This document shows, one piece after another, positions 41,472 through 55,200 of a stretch of 64,000 nt of DNA; the first letter of the stretch is position 1; each line of letters begins with the position of its first letter. The DNA is taken from contig QEYB01001642.1 of NCBI GenBank assembly GCA_017562135.1, positions 124,001 to 188,000 of the forward strand, given 5' to 3'. This DNA comes from Dipylidium caninum (taxonomy: Eukaryota; Platyhelminthes; Cestoda; Cyclophyllidea; Dipylidiidae). Made by a program: the position numbers and the translations under genes. The notes beneath the pieces are model-generated. The model saw nothing but the letters and a program-made list of their open reading frames with translations, made no database searches and was not told where the DNA came from.

Positions 41472-42291
41472 GTGAAGCAGAAAGCAACGATTTTAATGTA
41501 CACAATTTAAGGTTTTGTGATCAGAATCGCCAAACAAAAGGGAAGTGGACATCCGACCTCGGTTATTCATGTGTGCCATTGTGAAACAAAGTGGGGATGT
41601 TTTGACGAACTCGCCGCTGTTCCTAGACTCAATAGAATTTGGAGTTTATGAAAAGGGCTTAGGCTAAATTTTACCACAGAGGCCGAAATAAGCTGTGTTA
41701 TTGTTGACGAAAGGATGGGTGGGGAGGCTGCGGTCATTTTCTGCCAACAGCATACCCGATCAGCGGAAGAGAAGCAGTTTTCTTTTCGCACAACAAGATT
41801 AACATTTATGGCATCGGTAGAAGCAAGAATTGGCGGGGTTCCAAGAATCTAGGCGCAATGCCAACATTTGACATATTTGACGCCCCCCTCTGCAGCAGCG
41901 TTTGATGGTAAACTTTTTAATGGGATTCCTCCTATAAGGTTCATTTCTATTCTCAAACTGAAATTTCCTCCTCCATTTCGGAAGGGCAAAGGGATAGGCG
42001 GGGACATCGCTCTGGGAGGAGCGAATCACAATCACGGCTTTTTAGCACACGCATAAAAATCAGATTTCTAACAGACCAACAAGAAGTCTCCGACATCGGA
42101 GCAGGGAGTAATTCGGTGGCCGACTGTCGGATCGCTCCCTTCTACCCTTCAAGCACTTTTCCGCTGGACAATGCACCACTTCTCTGTGGGCGATTTTTCC
42201 GTGTAAACGCCACAAGGCGCGTAGAAGAGAACTACGACTGGTGGTGGCTTTGATGGTGGGAAGTTAAGAGGGCGCGGAATTATCCCTCCTG

Positions 42292-42308
42292 CTCCTCCTC
42301 CTCCTCCT
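42292..42308. repeat. (CTC)n short repeat
   Basis: About five to six CTC/TCC units in a pyrimidine-rich run. Confidence 0.8.
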
Positions 42309-43445
42309 GCAGGGATGGGACAATGGCGGGCCGAAGTTGAGGCGAAAATAAGATTACAGAGTGGGTGTTGTTGGACAAAATTGTGTTAGGGCAACGGTGA
42401 AAAACCTCTTTTCTGGACTTGAGCCCTACGCACTACCAGCAGATGCACAAGCGGTGCGTGACTTCCATTCTTCATCCCTTCACATACTCCGCGAATCGCG
42501 CTCATGGCCTCTGTCCTCCTTTTATCGTGGAAGACTTGAATCTGAGTCGCCCTTTCCCTATTCTGAGCCCTCAACCGCCACAGCCATTGGCATCTGGGTA
42601 AATGCATGCTTTTGGTCCGCCTGGGGCGGAACGTGTCTCTCGGTTGTCTACAACGCAAAAATCGACCACCTATGGAAGCACTGTGCCGGTGGGAGCAAGT
42701 GCCTCTCCTCGACGTTCGGTGGTGCGGGTCGAGGTGTGTCAGGCGTCACGGGCACTTGACAGCAGTCTCATTAATGCACCCACCTAAAATATCCATTTGG
42801 ACTGAGTAGGTCCAACTTGAGGGGTCTCAATGTGATCGGATGAATCGAAGTGTACGCGAAAAAAAGCACCCTTCATTGTTGGACTCTCACACGTCCAGAT
42901 CGAGGCTCATTCCGCCCACCGAAGGTATGGTGAAAGCCACGGGGCATGAAAGGGCAGAGGCTTGCTCAAGTGCTCCTGGAGGACCTTTGTCGAATAGCGT
43001 TGGCTCCACTCCTGACTACCGTCCGCCTTGCGAGCGTGTTTTGTGGAAGTCCGAATACTTTTTTCCCCAGTCACGCACAGTTACGTCCCTACAGACCGAG
43101 TTTAGGAAGGGAAGAGATTTTCGGGGAGACACCACGCCTCGTGTCCACCTGATTGCATCGTTTCACGCCTCACAACTAAAAGCACAGACTTAAAGTCCAT
43201 GGTTTATCTCGTTAAGCATCATTCAAGTTACAAACAATTGTAAAATCGCCTCAACCACCTTTACGTGCCGCTCCAAATATGCCAACACAGCGACCGAGTT
43301 GGCCATTTTCGGTAAGAATATTCGCGAAATGTTAATAGATTTGGAGTCACTGTTGAGGGACACCTCAGTGCGCATGCATTCGCAAAAGGTGAGTCTAAAC
43401 GTGAAGTGACCGCGCTTTCTGCTCCTCCGCTCCCCTCATCCACAG

Positions 43446-43544
43446 CGGGCCTCCGGAAGCGTGGGCCGATTATGGCAACAAGGATGTTTGGCACGAAGGG
43501 CTTCGGCTGTGCCTCGGCCAGCCAGCCATTGACGGCGATTGGTG
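43446..43544 (+). CDS. Exon of an unidentified plus-strand gene
   Basis: Between the acceptor CATCCACAG and the donor GTGACACC a 99-base exon reads GPPEAWADYGNKDVWHEG then LRLCLGQPAIDGDW. The Trp/Gly/Asp-rich, non-repetitive composition is clearly coding. It is likely part of the gene or genes with exons from 39.4 kb on. Not identified. Confidence 0.45.
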
Positions 43545-44390
43545 ACACCTGGGAAAAAAGTGTTCCAGCCAAATGACACGCGTTCGCATCTCTGACTACT
43601 CACTCTACTCTGCGTTTTGCCGAAAGGGCAGCGTCAGAGAGTGACGTGAAGGGGAGCACACCCGTGTGGTGCTGGGCTGTGAAAGAGTCGCGGAAAATCG
43701 GTGCCACTGGCGCATCAGGTTTGCGAAAAACTGTGCAGAATGTGAAGCCACAGCAAGTGCGGCCAATTCTAGCGGGTTTTAAAGCCTCTCTGGTCACGTG
43801 CTTGTGGACGCTGAGGGCATCTCGGCCCGAATGTTCGAAGTGTTGACAGGGGGCGGAATCGGGGGACAGGCGGACAGCATGCTTGCTGTCATCTAAACCT
43901 ACCTTGACCGATGTAACACGAGTCAGTCACACCCACGGCCGGGTCTGCGCTATTTAATGAGGCCCTAAGTGACCAGGCGTTGTCACAGGCAGCGCAAATT
44001 AGATCAACAGCAAAAAACCACCTCGACGTGGTCTCGACTCTATAGGGGTGTTGAGGCGCGAAAATGCTCACACAGCCCGACGTAACGGCGAAGACGTTCG
44101 ACGACCCGAACTCGGCAGACCGAATCCGTCAAATATGGCCTTTGCAGAAACTCTCTCCGATGATCGAACGTAAGTGGAACAATCGCCCAAAAATACTCAC
44201 TAATTCAGGAACAAGATGTTAATTTAAAGGAATTACTCGATTTGGGTGTCCAAATCGTCATCTAAGTCAGCCATCCTAGAGGCGTGTCTGTCTCTGACGG
44301 AATGCGGACGGGTGTTCCGCCATCGAGTAGGAGGACGGCCGGGCCGCGGACGCCCCCTGAAAGCTTCGCCACCCACGGTGATCTGCGCAA

Positions 44391-44488
44391 ATGAGGAAAA
44401 TCATTCGCTTCAAAAACGACATTAATTTGCTCCTGAGAGGGCGCTTTTCGAGGGTAGAGGAGCTCAGAGAAATCACTGATCCGAAGAC
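44391..44488 (+). CDS. Exon, possibly the first coding exon of an unidentified gene
   Basis: The frame opens shortly before ATG 44391 (a stop lies 9 bases earlier) and reads MRKIIRFKNDINLLLRGRFS then RVEELREITDPKT, closed by a GTGAGT donor. It could be a start exon or an exon whose acceptor I missed. Not identified. Confidence 0.4.
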
Positions 44489-44499
44489 TGTGAGTAGGG

Positions 44500-46270
44500 T
44501 GGTGGTTCATCTTGCAAGAATTGACCACTTCTGAGCGCGAAGTGAAGACAAAAAATTATGATCATGCATAATCAACATTTCTCGTAAAATTTTATTAACC
44601 AGCAGATTTATGGAAAAGGAGAAGTGGTAGGACAGAGGGACTTTTCCACAAGCGGATGGGCGCTCGACGGGGTTTCGGCGGATGAGTAAAGGCAAAGGGG
44701 CGAATGTTGCCTACCGCGCACCTTTTCGGGCAAACGCCACGCACCGGTGGCGGCTTCGTCCGCCGGGACCTGCGGGTCAGGAGGGAGACGCAGCGCCGCC
44801 GCCTGCGGGCTCCCCTTGCCTGGCACAAAGCAGCGCTATCCGTCGACGGCGCAAGGGATCTCGGCGGACGAGCTCGACAGATGTGGGTGACAACAGCTTC
44901 GACGCTGGGGAAGCATACCAGCTTGACAGGGGTGGGCGCTACACCGATTTAGTGAGGAGTGGGACATGCTGAAGCCAGGCCACGCGCAAGGGCAGAGAAT
45001 TGCGTAGGAAAGGATCACATTCTGTGGCGATAATTGACGCGGAAAATTCTGTTCTGGTTTGAGTTGTCTCCTCACTGTCATGGAAATCTAATTATTCAGG
45101 CAATTTTAGAACGCACTCTAAGCCAATACGTTGTTTATTTCGAGCATTAAATGCCGCCACCTCCTCAAGCCGCCGGCCAGGTGTGACCCCGCGCACACAG
45201 TTTAAATTCGTTCCCAGGCGGTCGGGACATGAAGCGCCGGAAAGCAACTGTACCAACAGGGAAAGATCAGTTTATCCCACTCGGAGGTTCTTCCTCGGGT
45301 TTCACGTAAGGCGGATTTGCGCTTTTGTTGAAGCAAGGGGAGCGCCGCCATCGTGGCGGTGTCGTTGAAAAGGCTAGCCGAGGATTGCTGCGCCGTCCAG
45401 CCTTTCCCCACCTCGCACTATTCCCTATGCGTCAGGATCAAAGTCTCTAACAATCCCTTACCGCAACTCGCCCACCTGAATTGGCGAACAACAAAAAAAA
45501 AACCGCAAAAGCAGGAATAGGCCACTGCAAAATTCGTTTCGAATACTATTGAGAACAGTAGATACTTGTATTCTGGAGGTACTTAAGTTCAAGTCGAAGC
45601 GCATAAGAGTGCCTTCTGCCGAGGTGTTGCACAAATTTGTGTAGACTGAGAGGATGCCATCGAATCGCCCATCGATGGTCCGGTGGACCAGGAAATTAGG
45701 CGCCGCCACACAGTCCAACCCCCCGCGCCCGAGCGGTTGCAGCAGCTCTTCACGAGCCCGGCTAGTGTAAAGACATCCCCGCAGCCTCACGACCTGCACT
45801 CAGACCGAGTGGACTCGGTTGTCTGACGGGCAACCGTCTGCGTGGCGTTCAACCCGTGCATCTCGAATGTGTCCCACTCAACCGAAACGGCCTTTTCATT
45901 AACGGAGATAAGTGACTGCCATGTACGCTCCAAACTAGGGGACAGGACCAAAAACACAAACAAAACCGTTTGCCCACTGAAAAAGCGCAACGTTGTTGTA
46001 CTTTAAATTTTGGTCGAACCTACTAATCATGTGCTTAAAAAAATTGCTAATAAAGTTGACAGCATCGGAACCGCATTTACTTTGCGGTGTGTTGTTATGG
46101 CAACCCAAAGTACTACTTTCAAACACACAATTTGCTAACACAAATGATGAAGCAGGACGGGCAACAGGTTTATGCTTACTACGACGATTAATATAAAAAA
46201 AAATAGATTCACAAAGTCAAAAACACCACTGTACATCGCGATGAACACGAAATGTTGGGCAGCAGAGTAA
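44500..46270. other. Interval with no confirmed gene
   Basis: A GC-rich part at 44.65-44.95 kb has overlapping open frames on both strands (an Arg-rich plus frame and a Pro/Ala-rich minus frame), which look like composition effects. From 45.4 kb on the sequence turns AT-rich toward the NRDE2 3' end. Confidence 0.4.
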
Positions 46271-49200
46271 CTAGGGAATTTTAGAGGTGAGAAGCAGATC
46301 AACTTCTTCCATAAACGTGCGCAGTCTCAACTCCTTTGAGGTCAAAAGGTCAACGACTTCCTCAGCATCCTCCGGGCAGTAGCGAGCCAGATCCGTGTAC
46401 AAAACCTAGAAGGGTGAAAGTTTGTTGAGACAGAGAAGTGTCAAAAATAATAGTGAAGTTACATAAATACGATTGGAGTTCACATATGCTAAAATAATCA
46501 GGGGAATCGACATAAATGAACCAGATAGGGAAAGGACTTTTACTTAGGAAATGAACAATGCTGCTGCCCATCTCACAGATAAGGTCAAAAGAGCAAGGAG
46601 AAAGGGAAGATTGAACCTACTTTGGCCCAGGGCATATCTTCGACAGCGCGATAGAAAATGGCTTTGAAGGCAGTGCGTTGTTTACGGTGCGCATCAAAAT
46701 TGTCGACAGCAGCGGCCGTGGCACTGGAAGACGCGGAAACACCAGCAAGGGTCCACTCAAAGGCCATGTAGGCAGACCAAAGGATGATACGAAGGTGGTC
46801 GGTCCAGAAAGAAGGAGTCATTGTGAGCGCTAGAGGTGAGATCGCCCCATCGGCGCTACCGAGACGCAAGATAGGGTTAGAAGGCACCGTCGATAAGGCT
46901 TTCTCGAAGGCATTGCGGATCCTTGGCACCGTGCTTTGAATCCAACAGTGAGACAGTGGATTTGCCGTGGCTACATGAATGCGATCCAACGCATTATACA
47001 AAACATTACTAAAAAGTACTATTTACTCACTTCCCGCGACTACGAATAACAACTGCGTTACTGACGAAATAATCACTCATTTCGCCAACTACGTTCAGGT
47101 GGAAGGATGCAGAGGAACTAGACGAGGAAAGGTTGCGCGTGAACTGAAGCTAAAGTGTGCCCGACTTCTTTATTTACTGTCATTTATCATTGCTAACTTC
47201 GAGGAAGGTCAGTCGACCATGTTGGTACATCCGAGCACCGAAATTGCAAACAAACGCCTCACATCTGCAATCATCTTTCGGCTCCAGGGTTAGCCAACAA
47301 CTTCTCTCGGCCTGTCCAGCAAATATACTGGCTTATTTGGCTTACGAGATGGAAGCTGACGAATCATTTGGAATGAGGTTAATATAAAAATCATATGGAC
47401 AATGCTAATTCTAAACAACAAAAAATAGTCATAACTGGTAAATTTATCAAATGAAAACAATGCCATCAAGGGGGAAGTCTGACAAAATTTTAGATCAGCA
47501 TAAATGTGAAAATATCTTAAGTAACACAGACTCGTCGCAAGGGTGGTGAAAATCGGCTTAATTCCTTTGATGATGTGAAAGATATTTCTGAATCATGGAT
47601 AAATCCCACACGCAAAACACACGGAGACAAGTGTAATGGGGGATTGAATTCAGAGCGGGAAGGAGTCCCCTCACCAGTTGGGAGGAGGGACCAAATAAAC
47701 AGTACAGCCAGCAAGGGCGTCGGTAGTGATTTGAGTGATTCACAAGGACGATGGGCAGTCAACAGACAGCACCAGGAGGGCGATTGGGACAGGTGTTGAT
47801 GGGATCAGCAAACTCTCCTCAAAGTAACCCATAAGGGGGCTGCAGAGGGCTTTTTTACGGGAGTAGTGTCGCACATCAAAGTATATGATAAGGGCAGAAG
47901 TAATCAAGTGCGGCCGGATTTTGGCATGTTATTAATGGGGCGCTTGGTGGGTTCACAGCCACTGTCGACTAGATGGATGAACTCGAGCAAGATGTTCATT
48001 TCTCCACCCTGAATTCAAACAGTAAGGCAGCAATTCGAAAGAGAGCGATTTTGATGTCCTACTTAACAAATACTGGGGACGTTTGAATTGCAGCCCTAGG
48101 TGGAATACTATAAATATAGCACTATAACATCAAATTGTATCAAACTAGCGGTCACCATTACCATTCGAGCCCTTCTTCAACCGTAGACGGGAAAGGAGTT
48201 AGAAATAGATATGAGAAAGCGAAACAGTGGTGAAGAAACGCAAATTTTTAAAAAGAATGAAAATAATATATTCTGTAGAACATTGTCTGAATAAAGAAAT
48301 ACGCCGTATCATTTATTGAGCAATGTGAAATATCAAAGTCTTCTTGTCCATGCACGAAAAAGCGAGTAATTTATGCTCGGCTCGAATCCGCTGACTTGTG
48401 CGCTTCAGTGACGAAATTTGCCACATAAAAGTCAACCTCGATAAAAAAAATTCATTTCAATTACGACCCTAATGATGACTGCAATGAAATTCTGACGAGA
48501 AGATATCATTTTCGGAAGTTATTAGAGGAAAACGGAATCACTTGTCAATCAAAGTCTAACCCCCAGTGTTGTGGCTCAAAGGCACAACTGGACCATCATA
48601 CGTAGGGAACTTCCAGCACCCGCTTTACCCGGCTTTTCTCATCTGCCCGGACACCAGCAAGGCTTGACACTGATATAATGAGTGTGGAGATAAGAACTAG
48701 ATAAGTTAAAATGACACGGGGTGGTTTTGTGTTTTCCACTCTAATAACTCCAGGGAATTGGGGAAAAGAATTCGATGAGAGAAATAATTGCTTTCACAAC
48801 ACGGTTTAAACACCAGAGGATGAATGAAGGCATGTGAATTCACCCAAATTTGACTTTAGAGTAAAAGCGTTATAACTGGCCCATATACCGTCTGCACACA
48901 AAAGCACTCAGAGATGGCTATCGGAAACACGTTTTCTTCAGGGAACAGTAAAGCAGGCGGCTCAACTGCATTTTCGCCAAGTTTAAGAACTAACAAAAAG
49001 GAGAAGAGGAAGCAGAAAGTGTTGTGACATACTCGATCAAAAGTGCTCGTATTGTGTGATTGGAATCAAAAAAAGGCAAAGCATCTAAGGAATTCTGTCA
49101 GGCCACTAATAGCCACAACTAATGTGTGGCCAAGTAAGGGGCGCAAAACAGCGGTATTAATGGATTTACACTGAAAGAAGGAATGATTGAGCTCCCACCT

Positions 49201-52200
49201 CCGCGAGGTTGCATAAAGTAAAAGAAATACTGCTCGTCCACTAGTCAAACGTAATAAGTGTCAAGTTTCCTCCAAGGTAGGCAAAGTGCCAAAGCATTGA
49301 GGATTTCATTATCCATGTCCGGCGAAATAGCTTGCAAATGTAACTAGATTGCAGCCGTGCATAGCTCTAAAAAAGGCTAGAGAATATTCTTCGGGTCCTT
49401 GCGGTGAACGGCTTAAATTGATAGGCGTGTATGTGTGATGGGGAGAAAAATTACTCCCGTGTGAAAGCCATTCTGACCGATTATTCAAAATGGCATTGAA
49501 GAAAAGGCTGATGACCATCCATGAAAGTAGGCTAACCCGAAAAGGGGAAGCCATGTTATGAAAAAGGGGATAAAGTTTGTGTTTGCTGTAGGCGTTAATA
49601 ACCTCATTCCTCCTTAATGTATAAGAAAGAAAGTTTTTAACTAAACCACAAGTATGTAGACACGTCAAATAATAACAGTCGTAAAAGCAGCCGTTAACAT
49701 AGACTTCACCATTATTGCCTTAAAGGAAATAAATTGAGATGAATAACTAATACACATATGCAACGCTAAACGCAATCAACAGCGTTCAACCAAGTAGTCT
49801 AAGGGTGACTCGTAGTCTCCAGAACCTTACCAAGCCCAAAGCGATGGTACATTCGGTGAGAGTAGCACATTAAACGTAAGAAGTAATGTTAATGATGCGA
49901 AAAAAGCCAAATCTTTCATTTTGTTTCAGAGTGAGAACTTATGGGAGTGATTTGAAACCTTTGGTGATCTCCAAGTTCGCTGGATCGCTAAGCCATAACG
50001 CACGTAAAAGTGCGCACGAGAGAAAAAACCCAACTCTGTCCTTCTATGGTAAAGCGAAAGCTGGTAAGGGTAAAAAGTTAGCGGTCAAAGAAGCAAGGAT
50101 GACATGAGAAAAGTAGCGGACACTACAAAAGCAGGATTCCTATACACACAAATAAGACACAATGCTGGTTTCGCACATCAGCAACTGCTAATAGCGATGA
50201 GAGAGAAATTCAAGTGAAATCGCGGCAGTTGCCATAGCCTCTAACGGTGGTTCACCTGAAATGTTATTTTTTAACCGAACACTGGCGTTAATGCTAGGGA
50301 AGCGAAGCAATAGCTCGGCAAAAAGCAAAAAAAGTAGAACAATAGTTGGGACAATGATATAAACGGAAAAATCATCCGGTGCCTTTAAAAAACAAGACTA
50401 ACACTGAACTTAAATGATTCACTTAACGTTTTTCTAAGTTAACTTAATTCAGTCGTAACCCCTTACAGAAGGCATAGAAATAATAGAAACGTCGAATCAA
50501 AGACAATCCGCCCAACGGAAAATTCTAACTGGCGACTCGATGAATGAACCTCGCGTATAAAATAGAAAAACTATATTCGATAGAGCGAGTTTCAGCGCTT
50601 CTGGACGGCGAAGGATCGCGGAGTGGCTTTCGGGATACCGGGTGCCAGGGGTTGGGCTGATTGGTATGCCGGTAAGAGGCGAGCGAAAGAGAAGCCTGCA
50701 GGTGATGCAGCTATCGAGGATATTTTCCTGGGAGAACTGGAAGAGGACTGGAGCTCCTCCTCTTCAACTGCCGATGCCAGGTGGAACCAAATCGTCAAAG
50801 ATTGGAATGGCAAGAAACTTGTTTGTCCTCTGGCCTTTATTATCCCCTATCTCTGTGATGTCAAAGCCACAGCAAAAGCAAGAGCCCATTCCTTTTATCA
50901 AGGGTCATTTTAATTCATATAATATAACTAGGACAACACAAACAGTGTCAAATTTTGTCTTAGTTACCTGCTGATTTCTGCCTACTCGCTCAGCTTCGTC
51001 TCCATGTCTCGTTGGTGTTCCACTTTCCCCATTTACTTTTTAATGAATCCATCGATAGGTGTTCGACTAGACCCACAAAATGTTAGGCTATTACTGATGC
51101 GTGGACAACCAAAGAGAAAAAATTCAATAGTGTGCTAGACGAAGGAGGACCAACGACCAGGTTCGCCTTTTCTTTAACGATACGTGTCCCATTCATTGAG
51201 AGGGATAGTGGCAAGGTGTAGTCAAAAGGAGGAAGTTTAGATAACCATCATAAGCCAGAAAACATAAATTTGGATATAAATTACTCTTGCATCCTACGTT
51301 TATAGAAATTTATTTTAAAAACAAGCAACATCGGGATACTGAGCTATTTGCTCAGTGAGGCTAACATTAGAAACGTAGAAAACGTTACCAGAAACCCTTG
51401 TCAACCCCTAAGTCATTGAGAAAGAGAAATGTCAGACACCACAATGTATGCAATTTGGTGAATCCCATGTAATTCAGTGATGAAGAAGCAGTTTTTGTTG
51501 TAGACGAGGACCCGTATCTGATACGAAATAGAAAATTCACAAGCTTAAACGAAATAAATGCAACTATTGTTTCAGAACCATCGCTACAGCTAAGTTTTGG
51601 TAATTTGAGGTTCATTAAACAAATTTGCAAAAATCATGTCACTAAGTGGAAAAAACGAGATAGGAATGTGCAGATTATTATCTAACTCCCAAAGCGCGCC
51701 GCAAGTCAGGAAGTTGAGAGTAAATAAAGGTGGCAAATAACTGTCTCAATGACCGACCACATAATAGCCTGGTTTCATAAAATTTCCTTTTCTCTACAAG
51801 AAATGTGCAGCGAATCAGGAGGCATGCATTACTTACAGTTATCAGTAGAACCAGCAATAAGACTAGTCCAGTGTTCCAATTCGAGTCCAACGCAGAGGAG
51901 ATCCATAGAGGAGGGTAGCAGGCGTGCCATCAGCTCAGTCTGCTGTCCAGAGTGGAGACCGAGGAGATAAGTGGGGTTTTCGGCTCCCCCCATTTCCTCG
52001 CTCCCCTCGAAACATGGGCGCGGTTTCATAGTGGCACGGTGGCATGTGGTCGTAAGGTACTGCGCCACGCTACGACACACCCCGCTCACGCTGTCATTCA
52101 AGCGCGACTCAAGAGAGGAGAGAATGAGCGGTGGCAAAAGTCCCTGCAGACTTCGTTGGTATCTTAGAGACATATATGTTGACGTAAGAGAAAATTAGGT

Positions 52201-55200
52201 AGAGATACATTTATCAAATAGTTAACTCCGTGTATTTTAGCAATATTCCAATTTCTTGAATAATCATTCGAGCCTATAACCTAATGATTTCTTTCCTTCT
52301 TTGTTAGGTCTACAGGAAAAATGTGAAGTTTCATTATTCCTAGATGCTGGTGAATGATGAAAACTTCATCCAATAGTGGTTATTACAACTCTAACATCTC
52401 TCATACATATGTCTCCCCTTTGCAACAACTACTACCCTCCAATGTTTGCTTCAACACCTATAATAAGGTCATTTTCTACAAAGTACAGTTAATCTATCCA
52501 TAACACAAGGCCGAAATACTTGGGCAAGTGAACTACACTGCAGAATTGTAGAACAGCAGTAGCGATTGAGACATTCTCTATTGTAAGTTCATACTTTTGA
52601 TGAGTTAACCATTAGTAAAGTCTGCTAGGACGTCAACTTATTCGCCTCCAAAACACGTTCATATTATTGTAGGATGTGCTCGGCGATCGAATAGATTCGT
52701 GGAGTCAAGCTTACTAGTGCTCGCAAGACTGATTTGAACAGGACATTTCCATAAGCTAACAATGCAGTGATTAATAAAATCATTTTTCATACAGGCTCGA
52801 ATTGGAGGAAAGGTGATGATATTTTCGGAATATACTATGGAATTATTGCGATTCACCATTTTTGGTTATGAGATAGAAAGTGCGCAACTTTTTTCGAAAA
52901 CACAGTATCCTGATTTCAAAAACGCCATCAAAAATGTTTGCACAAATTTAAAGAAAATGGAGATATGGTAAATCTAAAGGTCGTAAAACCTACTCAATGG
53001 AACAGGTTTTGGATACGTAGGCTCCACAGTTAACAGCCACCTTGAAAGGCAGGAGGTAAACCCACTCAAGAGGCGAGGTGAGAAGGGGTAGTGTTTCGTT
53101 GTCGAAGAACTCGGACATTAAATGAAGGAAATTTTCCGTGAGACGGGTACGATTTCGTTGGCTAAGGACGCTTACAGCGGAGATGGCGGGCAGTGCGAGT
53201 CGAAGGAAGCGACGAGAAGCATAACCCGCAGCTATTTTGCTGTTGTCAACCTCATCTGATTTAGTCCGACCCTGTTCATCACCACCATTATTGTCGATTT
53301 TACGAAGTGTTGAGAAGACCATCCCACATACAGGTCCCATTTTCTAAACAGTTATGAAGTATTATAAATAGGACAATCATAATGACTAAAAATAGGGTTT
53401 TCGCACTTACGTCCTCCCCTAGGGTGAGCAATTGAAAATACACCAGCAAAGACCCTAAAATTGCGGCTAAATCAGCAATCGGAGAGATGCAATCGAGAGA
53501 TGGAGTCCTGCCTCGAGACATGGGAGTGAGAACAAGGATCATTTTAAGGCGCTGTACCAATTTATTGGCGGTTTCCGTCAGAGCACTGTATGTGGCCTGC
53601 ATAAATTGGTCATCCATCAGGGGAGTAAAAGCACCACCCGTAGCTGCATAATTTATGAGATGGAGGGCACGAGCGAAGCATTCGCTGTGTGAAAGGGCCT
53701 GCGTCGAGTCAAATGGGAAATTAACTCCCAATTCTAACTCTAGAAAGGCCTGTGGGTGCAAAAACACAAAGTTAAAAACTAGGCCCGAAGAATAAAATAA
53801 TTATTTTGAAATTAACATAATTCTTCAGAAGCATATCCCTCCCCGCCTTGCAAATAGAAAGAAATGCCTAGTTCGGTTTTTGGGACAGAACCTATATCAC
53901 TTGCATCTATAATTGAATGGTATGTTAAAATGGCAAGGACCCATCCAGAAAGAAGTCTTACGTAAAGAATCTTCAAGCGTGGGAGAAGAACATTAAAATG
54001 TTGTTCTACATCAGCCGTCCTCGGGGTTTCCGGGACGGTTGGTATAGGGTACATGCGCAATGTCGAGGTGAAGACCTTGCGTGCCTCCGCAAAGAAAATA
54101 GATTTGTTCTCCGGCATTGCACATGCCGTCTGAGAGAGGCCTTTGGCATAGGTCAGCCAAAGGTTCAAGTCGTTTCGTGCCTCTGGTGAAGTAGAAAGGA
54201 TACTTTTTGCCTTTTTCCTCCAGAGTGCTAGTGCCCCCTATAAAATTAAAAGGCCTACTTAAATGAATTAGTAGAAAGGTTTGCTATAGCACGGTAATTA
54301 CCTTTGGATTGAGAAGTTTATTGGCCAGCGCTGTATTAATGGAGCCGGCCAAATGACCGAATTTTAAACGTCCGATTGTTGATTGCCAAATAATGTCATT
54401 GGGAAATAGATGCGATGCCTGTTCCAAGGACGATGCAACCAAAACTGAACGCATTCTAAAGTGTACTTTCGAACCCTCAATCTCCGAAGCAGGACCACTA
54501 CGAAGCCACGGGGAACCGAAGTGGCGTGGAGAGATACTTTGCCTTTGAAGAAAACTTACCGACGAAAGCTCGTATAATTGTTGCAATTCTAAGCAATGAT
54601 ATAAACAAATTAAGTTCAGCAATTGATTCTATCACAACAAAAGGATGGGCTTCGTACCGGAAGGTAATTTGTAATCTCTGGCCACATCAGTATCCCAAAC
54701 GCCCAAAAACTCGAGAAATAGGAGAATCAGACGTTGCTTACGTCGCTCCAGCAAATTCACATCAGAAACCCTCGGGTCTAGGTGAATTTCTAGAAGAAAG
54801 GGTTCAACGTCTTCAAATCGTGGCTGTCTTTCGACGTCTTCCAGCGTCGAGGGGTCGACAAGCGTTGTATCAGCTGGCAACCATCCCACAGATTCGCGTG
54901 CACGTTCCAAACCAAGCCAAGCAAGGCCACGTGAGCGTCGGTTGCTGAGACTACCTTCACCTGGTTGATAGGTCTTAATTGTGGGTTGTAAGGGGTTTGT
55001 AGTAGAGGAGGCAGTCGAGTTGAAAGCGTCGAGGGGGGCGTTACAAAAATTTAAGAGAGCATCTTCTGCAGCCTCACTGACGCCTAAAAAAGACGTATTA
55101 AAGCCAGAAATGCACATAGACATAGTTGAAATAAAAGATATACTTTCTTAATGAAGCGTAATCTAATCCGAGCTTGTATATCACGAAGATGGCGTATGAA

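Noticed and set aside
44608..44972. Long overlapping frames on both strands
   Set aside because: The GC-rich composition opens several frames at once; no splice sites or family support.
50592..50974. Plus and minus frames that look like an independent NRDE2 gene copy
   Set aside because: This is the inverse duplicate of one NRDE2 exon without the rest of the gene, so it is listed as a repeat and not as a gene.
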